Source of the DNA: Polaromonas sp. JS666
GTDB taxonomy: Bacteria > Pseudomonadota > Gammaproteobacteria > Burkholderiales > Burkholderiaceae_C
DNA: 64,000 bases
Direction: 5' to 3'
NCBI RefSeq assembly: GCF_900103405.1
Contig: NZ_FNHX01000011.1
Coordinates: 51,001-115,000 of the forward strand
Of this stretch, positions 8,982 through 17,200 are shown in pieces. Each line of letters begins with the position of its first letter. The stretch's first letter is position 1. The position numbers and the translations under genes are program-made. A model generated the notes under the pieces. The model had not been told where the DNA came from. It searched no databases and saw nothing but the letters and a program-made list of their open reading frames with translations.

Positions 8982-9794
8982 TCATTTTTCATCGATTGCC
9001 TTCGGCTTCAAAAGCGATTTTTCGGCCAGGCATTTTTCCCTGAAGTCGGTGGCGAGCTCGTCGCTTTCGGGGCCGGGTGGGCTGCGGTCCGGCCCGGCTT
9101 TCACGATGGATGCGTCGGCCAGCAAAGGGCCTTCGCCGGAAAAATCGCAGACAAAGCGGTAGTCGCCGCCGGCGGACGAGGCTTGCAGCATCTTTCGGGT
9201 GAGATGCAGCTTGCCGTCCTGGTAACACCATCGCTGCACTTCACCGTCACCTTTGACCAGCCCCGCCAGGCAGCGCTCGCCCTGGCTTTCATAGAAGTCG
9301 GCCGCACCTTTGCCGAAAAGGGGATACAGGTTCCTGAAGTTGGGCGTGGCTCCTCGCGAGTACATCAGCTGCTGGGCGGGATAGGGGTTTGCTCCGCCGT
9401 GAAGGTACTCAAACAGGGTGAGGTTTCCCAGGCTTTTCCATTTGAACTGTTCGCAGGCCGTGTGATGCGCCAGGCCCTTGGCGCTGAAATGCAGGGTGTC
9501 GTCAAGCTGGATGCTGGCGCTGGAGCCATCCTGCAAGGTAAGGCCCACGGTGTAGGCCACAAAACTGCCCTCCAGGGCGAGCTCGTTCCCGCTCGGTTCC
9601 CCGATTCTTGAGCCTTCCACAAGAACGTTCGTCACCTTTCCCCGCAACGATTCGGGGACAGGGCATTCGAAGCTGGCGTCCGCTTCGACAGACGCGGCGT
9701 TGCTGGGCACGGGCTCGTCTTTCTCGCACGCGCCGAGAAGCGCGGCAAGCGCGAGCACAAGAACCCATTTCGCGCTCTGATGTATCACCGGCAT
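8982..9794 (-). CDS. Predicted lipoprotein, function unknown
   Basis: About 270 residues beginning with a lipoprotein signal: a hydrophobic stretch (WVLVLALAALLGAC) with a lipobox LGAC and Cys at residue 23, followed by charged EKDE, so the mature protein should be lipid-anchored in the envelope. Several further Cys are spread through the body. I do not recognise the family. The ATG at 9794 is chosen; a GTG at 9809 overlapping the ivd stop is possible. It interrupts an otherwise metabolic operon between ivd and can, and its role there is unclear. Confidence 0.7.
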   Translation of the reverse strand: MPVIHQSAKWVLVLALAALLGACEKDEPVPSNAASVEADASFECPVPESLRGKVTNVLVEGSRIGEPSGNELALEGSFVAYTVGLTLQDGSSASIQLDDTLHFSAKGLAHHTACEQFKWKSLGNLTLFEYLHGGANPYPAQQLMYSRGATPNFRNLYPLFGKGAADFYESQGERCLAGLVKGDGEVQRWCYQDGKLHLTRKMLQASSAGGDYRFVCDFSGEGPLLADASIVKAGPDRSPPGPESDELATDFREKCLAEKSLLKPKAIDEK

Positions 9795-9805
9795 GGGCAC
9801 CGGCC

Positions 9806-10987
9806 TCACATGGTCTCGGCGAACAGTTCCCGCCCTATGAGCATGCGGCGGATTTCGCTGGTGCCGGCGCCGATTTCATAGAGCTTGGCGTCGCGCCAGA
9901 GGCGGCCCAGCGGGTATTCGTTGATATAGCCGTTGCCGCCGTGGATCTGCAGGCCTTCGCCGGCCATCCAGGTGGCTTTTTCGGCGCACCAGAGGATGAC
10001 GGAGGCGCAGTCCTTGCGGACCTGGCGCACGTGCTCGACGCCCAGCAGGTCGAGGTTTTTGGCGACGGTGTAGGCGAAGGCGCGGCCGGCCTGCAGCACG
10101 GTGTACATGTCGGCGACCTTGCCCTGGATGAGCTGGAACTCGCCGATGCTCTGGCCGAACTGCTTGCGGTCGTGGATGTAGGGCACGACGCTGTCCATGA
10201 CCGACTGCATGATGCCCAGGGGGCCGCCGGTGAGCACGGCGCGCTCGTAATCCAGCCCGCTCATGAGCACCTTGGCGCCGCTGTTGAGGCCGCCCAGGAT
10301 CTGGCTGGCGGGCACCTCGACGTTGTTGAAGACCAGCTCGCCGGTGTGGCTGCCGCGCATGCCGAGCTTGTCGAGCTTTTGCGCGACGGAAAAGCCCTTC
10401 ATGCCTTTTTCGATCAAGAAGGCGGTGACGCCGCGCGCGCCGAGTTCGGGCTCGGTCTTGGCGTAGACCACCAGGGTGTCGGCGTCGGGGCCGTTGGTGA
10501 TCCACATCTTGCTGCCGTTGAGCAGGTAGTAGCCGCCCTTGTCTTCGGCTTTGAGCTTCATGCTGATGACGTCGCTGCCGGCGCCGGGCTCGCTCATGGC
10601 AAGAGCCCCCACGTGTTCGCCGCTGATGAGCTTGGGCAGGTATTTTTTGCGCTGCTCGTCGCTGCCGTTGCGCTTGATCTGGTTGACGCAGAGGTTGCTG
10701 TGCGCGCCGTAGGACAGGCCCACGGAGGCGCTGGCGCGGCTGATCTCTTCCATGGCGATCATGTGGGCCAGGTAGCCCATGTTGGCGCCGCCGTACTCCT
10801 CACCCACGGTGATGCCGAGCACGCCCAGCGCGCCCATCTTGGGCCAGAGGTCCATGGGGAACTGGTCGCTGCGGTCGACCTCGGCCGCGCGCGGGGCGAT
10901 CTCGGCCTGGGCGAATTCGCGCACCGCGTCGCGCAGCGCGTCTATGTCTTCACCGAGCTGGAAGTTGAGTCCGGGCATATTGGTCAT
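9806..10987 (-). CDS. ivd: Isovaleryl-CoA dehydrogenase
   Basis: 393 residues. It catalyses FAD-dependent oxidation of isovaleryl-CoA to 3-methylcrotonyl-CoA in leucine catabolism. Evidence: the acyl-CoA dehydrogenase fold with ALAMSEPGAGSDV and KMWITNGPDAD, the IVD-type catalytic Glu in the internal GLDYERAVL segment, and IHGGNGYINEYP with IGAGTSEIRR, where Gly replaces the Glu used by short-chain enzymes. That pattern separates IVD from other acyl-CoA dehydrogenases. A perfect LiuR-type palindrome lies upstream of the preceding thioesterase gene, consistent with a LiuR-controlled operon. Confidence 0.95.
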   Translation of the reverse strand: MTNMPGLNFQLGEDIDALRDAVREFAQAEIAPRAAEVDRSDQFPMDLWPKMGALGVLGITVGEEYGGANMGYLAHMIAMEEISRASASVGLSYGAHSNLCVNQIKRNGSDEQRKKYLPKLISGEHVGALAMSEPGAGSDVISMKLKAEDKGGYYLLNGSKMWITNGPDADTLVVYAKTEPELGARGVTAFLIEKGMKGFSVAQKLDKLGMRGSHTGELVFNNVEVPASQILGGLNSGAKVLMSGLDYERAVLTGGPLGIMQSVMDSVVPYIHDRKQFGQSIGEFQLIQGKVADMYTVLQAGRAFAYTVAKNLDLLGVEHVRQVRKDCASVILWCAEKATWMAGEGLQIHGGNGYINEYPLGRLWRDAKLYEIGAGTSEIRRMLIGRELFAETM

Positions 10988-11038
10988 GGTGGGCGTCCTT
11001 TTGAGGGCTGGATGGTCGGGATTGTTGGGATCGGGGGG

Positions 11039-11482
11039 TCAGTAGGTCTTGGGCACGGGCACCAGGGTCTGCTGCATCAGGGCGCAGGGGCTTTGTTTGC
11101 CGTCGGGGGCAAAGTGCGTGACCTCGGCGGTGGTGACGATGATGCGCTTGCCGGCCCTGGCGACGCGGCCCAGGGCGCGCAGCTCGCCGTCCCGGAAGGC
11201 GGCCATGAAGTTGATCTTGTATTCGACGGTGGTGACTTCGCTGTCTTCGGCGGCCACGGTGAGGGCCGCATAACCGCCGGCGATGTCGGCCAGCGCGCCC
11301 ATGGCCCCGCCGTGAAAGCTGCCCTGCTGCTGGGTCACGTTGTCCGACCAGGGCAGCGCCACTTCGCACAGGCCCGGTTCCACGCGCAGCAGGCGCGCGC
11401 CCAGGTGCCGCATCAGGCCCTGGCGCAAAAAGCTGGCTTCGATGCGGCGGAACAGCGCGGAAGGGGCGGCGGATACGTCCAT
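11039..11482 (-). CDS. PaaI-family hotdog thioesterase
   Basis: 147 residues, single hotdog domain. The core GSFHGGAMGALADIAGGYAA is the PaaI/YbaW-like HGG(A)xxxLAD motif carrying the catalytic acid. It is expected to hydrolyse acyl-CoA thioesters and relieve CoA sequestration. It is the first gene of the minus-strand operon ahead of ivd (51-bp gap), with a LiuR-type operator 46 bp upstream of its start, so it is probably induced with leucine catabolism. Confidence 0.88.
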   Translation of the reverse strand: MDVSAAPSALFRRIEASFLRQGLMRHLGARLLRVEPGLCEVALPWSDNVTQQQGSFHGGAMGALADIAGGYAALTVAAEDSEVTTVEYKINFMAAFRDGELRALGRVARAGKRIIVTTAEVTHFAPDGKQSPCALMQQTLVPVPKTY

Positions 11483-11527
11483 GGGGTAGCCCTTTGCAGG
11501 ATGGAAGGCGGTGAGGTGTCGGTTTTG

Positions 11528-11551
11528 ATTGACGTTTACGTAAACGTCAAT
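11528..11551. promoter_or_regulatory. LiuR-type operator (24-bp perfect palindrome)
   Basis: A perfect 24-bp inverted repeat with half-site ATTGACGTTTAC, located between the thioesterase start and the stop of the MerR-type regulator gene. The same 20-bp core recurs at 12117-12136. In proteobacteria, MerR-family LiuR regulators of branched-chain amino acid catabolism bind TTTACGTAAA-type palindromes (known from comparative regulon studies). Assignment to the adjacent regulator is inference. Confidence 0.85.
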
Positions 11552-11642
11552 TATGGCGTATTTGCGGGCCAGCCGGTGTTTGACCCGGCAAGCCTTGCGG
11601 AAATCACCGAAGCGGCCCCTGGCGGCCGCACCGGCGCCGCGC

Positions 11643-12044
11643 TCAGGCGGCCTTGCTTTTTTCGGCCTTGCCGAGCAGGGCCTTGGCTTCTTTTTCGTGG
11701 GTGCGGATTTCGTCGAGGTTGGCCTGCAGGTCCATCAGCTGGGCCTCGAGCTTTTTGCGGTGCTCGCCCAGCACGGCCAAAAACTTGCGCAGCTGCGGCG
11801 CGGTGTCGCGCGGGCTGTCGTAGGAGTCGATGATCTCCTTGGCCTCGACCAGCGACAGCCCCAGGCGCTTGGCGCGCAGCGTGAGCTTGAGCCGGGTGCG
11901 GTCGCGCGCGGTGTAGACGCGGTTGCGGCCGCCCGCCCCTTCGCGCTGCGGCTGCAGCAGGCCCATGTCTTCATAGAACCGCATGGCGCGCGTGGTCAGG
12001 TCGAACTCTTTTGCCAGGTCGCTGATGGTGTAAGTGGTGGCCAT
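11643..12044 (-). CDS. liuR: MerR-family regulator, LiuR-like
   Basis: 133 residues from the ATG at 12044; an upstream TTG is less likely. An N-terminal winged HTH of MerR type (YTISDLAKEFDLTTRAMRFY, then EDMGLLQPQREG and RNRVYTARDRTRL) is followed by a C-terminal coiled-coil dimerisation helix rich in Lys/Glu. No cysteine effector site is seen, as expected for the LiuR branch, which responds to a metabolite rather than a metal. It is flanked by two identical palindromic cores, so it likely autoregulates and controls both the ivd operon and the divergent MBL hydrolase. The LiuR name rests on DNA-binding helix type, operator sequence and neighbouring ivd. Confidence 0.85.
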   Translation of the reverse strand: MATTYTISDLAKEFDLTTRAMRFYEDMGLLQPQREGAGGRNRVYTARDRTRLKLTLRAKRLGLSLVEAKEIIDSYDSPRDTAPQLRKFLAVLGEHRKKLEAQLMDLQANLDEIRTHEKEAKALLGKAEKSKAA

Positions 12045-12116
12045 GGTGGTGGGTGAAGTCCTGTGCAAACGGGGGCGACAGCGCGAAACAGGCGCGGTCC
12101 CTACAATGGCTGAACA

Positions 12117-12136
12117 TGACGTTTACGTAAACGTCA
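12117..12136. promoter_or_regulatory. LiuR-type operator (20-bp palindrome) in divergent promoter
   Basis: A 20-bp perfect palindrome with half-site TGACGTTTAC, identical to the core of the 11528-11551 site. It lies 73 bp upstream of the liuR ATG and 20 bp upstream of the MBL-hydrolase ATG, so one bound dimer could repress both genes. Confidence 0.85.
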
Positions 12137-12156
12137 AATATACCGTGAATATTGCC

Positions 12157-13242
12157 ATGAACCTCCTTGAACAGCAACTCCACTACCCCTTCGGCGACAC
12201 CCTGCCCGCCTCGGGCGCGACGCTGGAAGTGGCGCCCGGCGTGAAGTGGATTCGCATGGCCCTGCCCTTCGCGCTGGACCACATCAACCTGTGGCTGCTG
12301 CGCGACGAGATGGACGACCCGAACCAGGCGGGCGCCAGGATCCAGGGCTGGACCATCGTCGACTGCTGCATCAGCCGCGAGGAGTCCAAGGCCCAGTGGG
12401 AGGAAATTTTCGCTACGCAACTCGAAGGCCTGCCGGTGCTGCGCGTCATCGTGACCCATATGCACCCCGACCACATCGGCCTGGCGTACTGGCTGTGCGA
12501 GCGCTGGTCCTGCAGGTTGTGGATCAGCGCCACCGATTACCACTCGGCACGCATAGGCTCGCAAAGCACCACGGGTTTCGGCGGCGAGAGCGCCGCGCGC
12601 TTTTTTGCCTCGCACGGCCTGGTGGACCCGGAAGCCATCGAAAAAATCCGCGGACGCGCCAGCTACTACCCCGGCATGGTGCCTGCGGTGCCGGCCAGCT
12701 ATGTGCGCATCATGGACGGGATGACGGTGCGCATAGGCGGGCGCGACTGGCGCTGCATCAGCGGCTACGGCCACGCGCCGGAACATATCGCGCTGCATTG
12801 TGAACAGACCGGCACGCTGATCAGCGGCGACATGGTGCTGCCGCGCATTTCCACCAATGTGAGTGTCTACGACCTGGAGCCCGAGGCCAATTCGCTCACG
12901 CTGTTCCTGGACTCCATCGACAAATTCCTGCCGCTGGACAAGGACACGCTGGTGCTGCCCTCGCACGGCAAGCCCTTTCGCGGCCTGCACACCCGCGTAG
13001 GCCAGCTGCACGACCACCACCGCGACCGCCTGGCCGAAGTCATGCAGGCCTGCGAAGCAGCCCCCTGCAGCGCCGCCGACATCCTGCCCATCATGTTCCC
13101 CCGCAAGCTGGACCTGCACCAGACCACCTTCGCCATGGGCGAAGCGGTGGCGCATTTGCATGCGTTGTGGTTCCAGAAAAAGCTTGCGCGCCGGCTGGAT
13201 GCCGACGGTATTTACCGGTTCAGTAGCGCCGTTTCGGCGTAG
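12157..13242 (+). CDS. MBL-fold metallo-hydrolase (LiuR-regulated candidate)
   Basis: 361 residues. A metallo-beta-lactamase fold is shown by the HMHPDHIG metal motif (HxHxDH), a downstream His in GYGHAPEH, the Asp in LISGDMVLP and a final His in LPSHGKPF. A C-terminal winged-helix-like extension (QTTFAMGEAVAHLHAL) is typical of the LACTB2/RNase Z-like hydrolases often annotated as acyl-CoA thioesterase or glyoxalase-like. The ATG at 12157 lies 20 bp after the operator and has no strong Shine-Dalgarno; an in-frame upstream start would read through the operator and is rejected. Hydrolysis of a thioester in leucine catabolism is plausible but unproven. Confidence 0.88.
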   Translation: MNLLEQQLHYPFGDTLPASGATLEVAPGVKWIRMALPFALDHINLWLLRDEMDDPNQAGARIQGWTIVDCCISREESKAQWEEIFATQLEGLPVLRVIVTHMHPDHIGLAYWLCERWSCRLWISATDYHSARIGSQSTTGFGGESAARFFASHGLVDPEAIEKIRGRASYYPGMVPAVPASYVRIMDGMTVRIGGRDWRCISGYGHAPEHIALHCEQTGTLISGDMVLPRISTNVSVYDLEPEANSLTLFLDSIDKFLPLDKDTLVLPSHGKPFRGLHTRVGQLHDHHRDRLAEVMQACEAAPCSAADILPIMFPRKLDLHQTTFAMGEAVAHLHALWFQKKLARRLDADGIYRFSSAVSA

Positions 13243-13273
13243 CGGCCGGAACTAGGGTAGCGAGTCTCCACAT

Positions 13274-13313
13274 CAGCAAGGGCCGCGGAACTGGCTTTGC
13301 CAGGCCGCAGGCG
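13274..13313. repeat. 40-bp interspersed repeat, copy 1
   Basis: A 40-bp stretch containing CTTTGCCAGGCCGCAGG recurs at 29579-29618 with one mismatch. Both copies lie between convergent gene ends. Here it is followed by two strong hairpins (GGAGCC-cgc-GGCTCC at 13332-13346, and a 10-bp arm stem at 13345-13368). It is probably a REP-like or MITE-like intergenic element that may also act as a transcription stop. Confidence 0.8.
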
Positions 13314-13331
13314 CAGCGCCCCCGAGGGGCT

Positions 13332-13368
13332 GGAGCCCGCGGCTCCAAGCCTGCCTGCGCAGGCTTGG
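13332..13368. terminator. Tandem GC-rich hairpins between convergent genes
   Basis: Two adjoining inverted repeats: 6-bp arms with a 3-nt loop (13332-13346), then 10-bp arms CCAAGCCTGC/GCAGGCTTGG with a 4-nt loop (13345-13368). There is no U-tract, so it is not a classical intrinsic terminator. The position between the convergent MBL and response-regulator genes suggests transcript-end stabilisation. Confidence 0.5.
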
Positions 13369-13460
13369 ACGGGCGACAGAGGCGAAGCGTCTCGCGAGCC
13401 GCGGCCTGCAAGGCCTCGCGCATTACACGCAGCCGAAGGCGAAGTGAAAAGCGTGGGGGC

Positions 13461-14102
13461 CTAATGCCTCCATTTGCGGTTGGCAGTGACCAACGCCGTG
13501 ACATAACCATGCAGCCAGTCAAAGTTGATCGGCTTTTGCAGCAGGTGGGCTTCGGGTGGCAGGCCGCCGCGGGCCTTGACGGCTTCGGGCGCCAGGCCGC
13601 TGATGACCACGATCTGCATGTCGGCGAGCTGCAGGTTGCGCTTGCAGGCCTTGAGCATTTCGATGCCGTCGACGCCGGGCATGGACAGGTCGGTGATCAG
13701 CAGGTCGGGCCGCATGCTCGCGATGTCCATCATGGCTTCGAGCGCCGACGGCATCCAGGTGCAGTCGACCGGCAGGTCCCAGTCCTCGAACTGGCAGCGA
13801 TAAAGCTCGCGGGTGTTTTCGTCGTCTTCCACCATCAGCACGCGCAGGCGGTGCTTGGGGTCGGTGTCGGCCCGCGAGAGTTGCGGGCTGTTCTTGGCCA
13901 GGTAGGCATTGATGGACTGCAGCGCGATGCGGCGATGGCCGCCCAGCGTTTTCCAGGCTTCGATCTCACCTTTTTCCACCAGCGATTGCACGGTGGCGAC
14001 AGACAGGCCCAGCAGCTTGGCCGCGTAGCTGGTGCCGCAGTAATCCTCGCTCGAGAAATCCGAAGCGGTGATGGCGGCCTCGAAAGACTTGGGTTCACGC
14101 AT
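13461..14102 (-). CDS. Response regulator with N-terminal excisionase-like HTH
   Basis: 213 residues with inverted domain order. Residues about 23-70 (YCGTSYAAKLLGLSVATVQS, then LVEKGEIEAWKTLGGHRRI) are a MerR/excisionase-type HTH of the HTH_17 kind. Residues about 86-205 are a receiver domain with the acidic pair VEDDE, the phosphoacceptor Asp in LLITDLSMPG and the conserved Lys in LLQKPIN. It should bind DNA under phosphorylation control. It lies downstream of a large sensor kinase gene in the same direction and may be its target. A 16-bp sequence 20 bp upstream of its ATG is shared with the Rcp1-like regulator gene at 18620. Confidence 0.85.
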   Translation of the reverse strand: MREPKSFEAAITASDFSSEDYCGTSYAAKLLGLSVATVQSLVEKGEIEAWKTLGGHRRIALQSINAYLAKNSPQLSRADTDPKHRLRVLMVEDDENTRELYRCQFEDWDLPVDCTWMPSALEAMMDIASMRPDLLITDLSMPGVDGIEMLKACKRNLQLADMQIVVISGLAPEAVKARGGLPPEAHLLQKPINFDWLHGYVTALVTANRKWRH

Positions 14103-14121
14103 GATCAGTCTCGTAAAGGAT

Positions 14122-14137
14122 TGTTTTTGGCATTTTT
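14122..14137 (-). promoter_or_regulatory. 16-bp motif upstream of response-regulator gene, copy 1
   Basis: On the coding strand AAAAATGCCAAAAACA, ending 19 nt before the ATG at 14102. The identical 16-mer occurs at 19096-19111, just upstream of the second response-regulator gene. The role is unknown. Confidence 0.5.
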
Positions 14138-14256
14138 CGCATTTTAATCAATTCGATGTATCAAACCCTAGTAAAAACAGCAGAAAAGACGTTAAAACAC
14201 ACTTCAACCACGGTAATTAATCCCGCCGAAGACACATTGCGTCACATCAGGACACA

Positions 14257-17200
14257 TCAGGACGTTTGCGGGGTTTTCGGCAGGGTGAAGAAGAAGGTCG
14301 CGCCGTGGCCCGGCGAGGACTCGGCCCACAGCCTGCCGCCGTGGCGTTTGATGACCCGGCTGGAGGTGGCCAGGCCTATGCCGGTGCCGGGAAACTCCGA
14401 CGCGGCGTGCAGGCGCTGGAAGGGGTTGAAGAGCTTGTCGGCGTAGGCCATGTCAAAACCAGCGCCATTGTCGCGCACGAAGTACACGGGAAGCCCCGCG
14501 GCGTCCTGCGTGTGGCCGACGGTGATCTCGGTCACTCCCTCGTGGGAGCTGAACTTCCAGGCATTGCCGAGCAGGTTTTCCATGACCACGCGGACCAGGC
14601 GCGCGTCGCCGTGCGCCCTCAGGCCTTTTTCGATGGTGATCACCGCCTTGCGGTCGGGGTCGCGCGCCTGCCAGTCGTCCATGATGCTGTGCGCCAGGGC
14701 CGACAGGTCCACCGACTTGTTGCTCAGCGGCGCGCGCGAGACCTGCGCCAGCGACAGCAGGTCTTCGATCAGCTGCCCCATCTGCGCCACCCCGGCCTGG
14801 ATGCGCGACAGGTAGTGCGAGACCTTGTCGCCGGCATTGGCGCCCAGCTGCTTGGCCAGCAGGCGGCTGAAGCCGTCCACGGTGTTGAGCGGCGAGCGCA
14901 GGTCGTGCGACACGGAATAGGAAAACGCCTCGAGCTCGTGGTTGGACAGGCGCAGCGCGGCCTCGATGGCCTTGATCTCGGTGATGTCGGCGTCTATGCC
15001 GACCCAGAAAGCCACCCGGCCCTGCTCGTCGATGACGGGCGAGGCGCGGTAGGACATGGTGTGGCAGCTGCCGTCACGTGCCAGCACGCGGCGTATGCCC
15101 ATGAAGGGCGCCTGCGCGGCCCTGGCGGCCTCCCAGGTGGCCTTGACCTCGGGAAGGTCCTCGGGGTGGATGACGGAGAACCACTGCGTGCCGGTCCAGT
15201 CCTCGAGCTTGCCGCCCACCAGCTCGAACCAGGCGCGGTTGAAGTAGGTGGCCGCGCCGTCGGGGTTGATGGTCCACACCACCTGGGGCGCCTGTTCGGC
15301 CAGCCCGCGGAACAGGGCCTGCTGGCGCTCCAGCTCCAGCGTGCGCTCGGCCACCTTGCGCTCCAGCCCGGTGTTGAGCTGGCTGACTTCCTCCAGCAGG
15401 CGGGCGTTCTCGATGGCGATGGACGCCAGCTGGGCCAGCTCGAGCGCGACGTATTCGTCCTGCTGCGTGAACTCGCCTTCGTACTTGTCGGACAGCTGCA
15501 GCAGGCCGATGTTGCGGCCGTCGCGCCCGGTCAGCGGCACGGCCAGCCAGCCGCGCATGGCCGGGTGTTTGTCGGCATAGCTGCCGAAACCGCGCCAGCG
15601 CGGATGGGCTTCGAGTTCGGCCTGCGTCATGCGCATGGAGCGGTTGGTCTGGCAGACCATGGCGTAAATGCCGGTGCCGTCGGGCGGCTCGATCAGGTCG
15701 CGGTACTTCGCGTATTTGTCGGACAGGGACAAGGCGTTGATGGCCTGCTTCCAGTCGCTGTTCACGGTCAGGCTGACGATGGACTGGTGGGCGCCCACCA
15801 CGCCCCTGGCCTGTTCGGCCACCTCGTGCATGGTGCCTTCCAGCGTCTGGTGCCAGGTGATGGCCTGGGCGGCGTCGGCCGCGCGCTGCAGGGTAAAGAG
15901 GTGCTCCTGCACATCGCGCTCGGCCTTGAGCTGGGCCGTGACGTCCATCGCCAGCACAAAGCGCGCGGGCACGCCGGCGTACTGGATGGGCCGCGACACC
16001 GCATGGGCGGAAAAGATGGAGCCGTCCTTGCGGCGGTGCTGCCATGAGCCTTTTCTTTCGACCGAGTTGTCGCTGAGCGCGCGCTCCAGGCGCGCGTGCT
16101 CGGCCTCGGGACGGATGTCGAACAGGGTCATGCCCAGGAATTCCTCCACCGAGTAACCGTAGCTGTCCACCGCCGCCTTGTTGACGTTGAGGAAACGCGA
16201 GGTGGCGACGTCAAACACCCACATGGGCACCGGCGCCATCTCAAAGAGGGCGGCATAGCGCTGCTCGCTGTCCACCAGCGCCTGCTCGGCCCGCTTGCGC
16301 TGGGTGACGTCGCGCTCGACCGCGACCCAGTGGGTGTACCGGCCTTTGGCGTCGGCGATGGGCACGATGTCCAGGTCTACCCAGAACTCCTCGCCGCCCT
16401 TGGTGTAGTTGATCAGTTCGGCGCGCACCGGCTGCCATGCCTGCAGCGCGGCGCGGATGCGGTCCAGTTCGGCACGCTGCGTCTTGGGGCCCTGCAGCAG
16501 GCGCGGCGTGCGGCCCAACACCTCCTCGCGGGTGTAGCCGGTGCGGCGCTCGAAGGCATCGTTGACAAAGACGATGCGCGGGCCCGGCGCGTCAATGGGC
16601 CCGGCCTCGGTGATCAGCACGATGTCGTTGAGGCGGGCGACGCAGGACTCCAGCAGGCGCAGGTGCTCCTGGGCCTGGTGCTGCTCGGTGATGTCCTGCA
16701 GCACGCCGACCAGGCTCACGACCTTGCCGTCCCGCTGGAGCGCGCGGCCGCGCGTGCGCACCCAGATGCGCCGGCCTTTCTCGGTGATGAGCGGCAGCTC
16801 CAGGTCCCATGGCGTGCCGTGAAGAAAGGCGGCTTCGGCCGCGGCCCTGACGATGGGCTGCGCCTCCGGCGCATAGGACCGGATCGCCTGCCCTATGCTG
16901 AGCCTGGCCCCGGGCTCCATGTCATGGATGCGGTAAATTTCCTGGGACCAGTAGGGCGCCATGGTGTCGGCCTGGACTTCCCAGCCGCCGATTTTCGCGA
17001 GCTCGCCGGTGCGGTTGAGCAACTCGGTGCCGCGGGCGATTTCGAGTTCCGCCTGCTTGCGGTCGGTGATCTCCTGGAGCACGCCGGAGCGGCGCGGCCC
17101 CTGGCCCGGCTGGCCGTCCTGCGGCCCATGGGCACGGCCCACCAGGTGGATCCAGCGCAGCTCGCCGGCGGCCGTGATGATGCGGAACTCGACGTCCAGC

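Noticed and set aside
9608..11833. 741-residue plus-strand ORF opposite ivd and the thioesterase
   Set aside because: Antisense shadow of ivd; no domain motifs, and it crosses a regulatory palindrome and gene boundaries.
12034..12156. Upstream in-frame start for the MBL hydrolase
   Set aside because: It would translate through the LiuR palindrome and overlap the liuR start; the protein family begins at the ATG at 12157.
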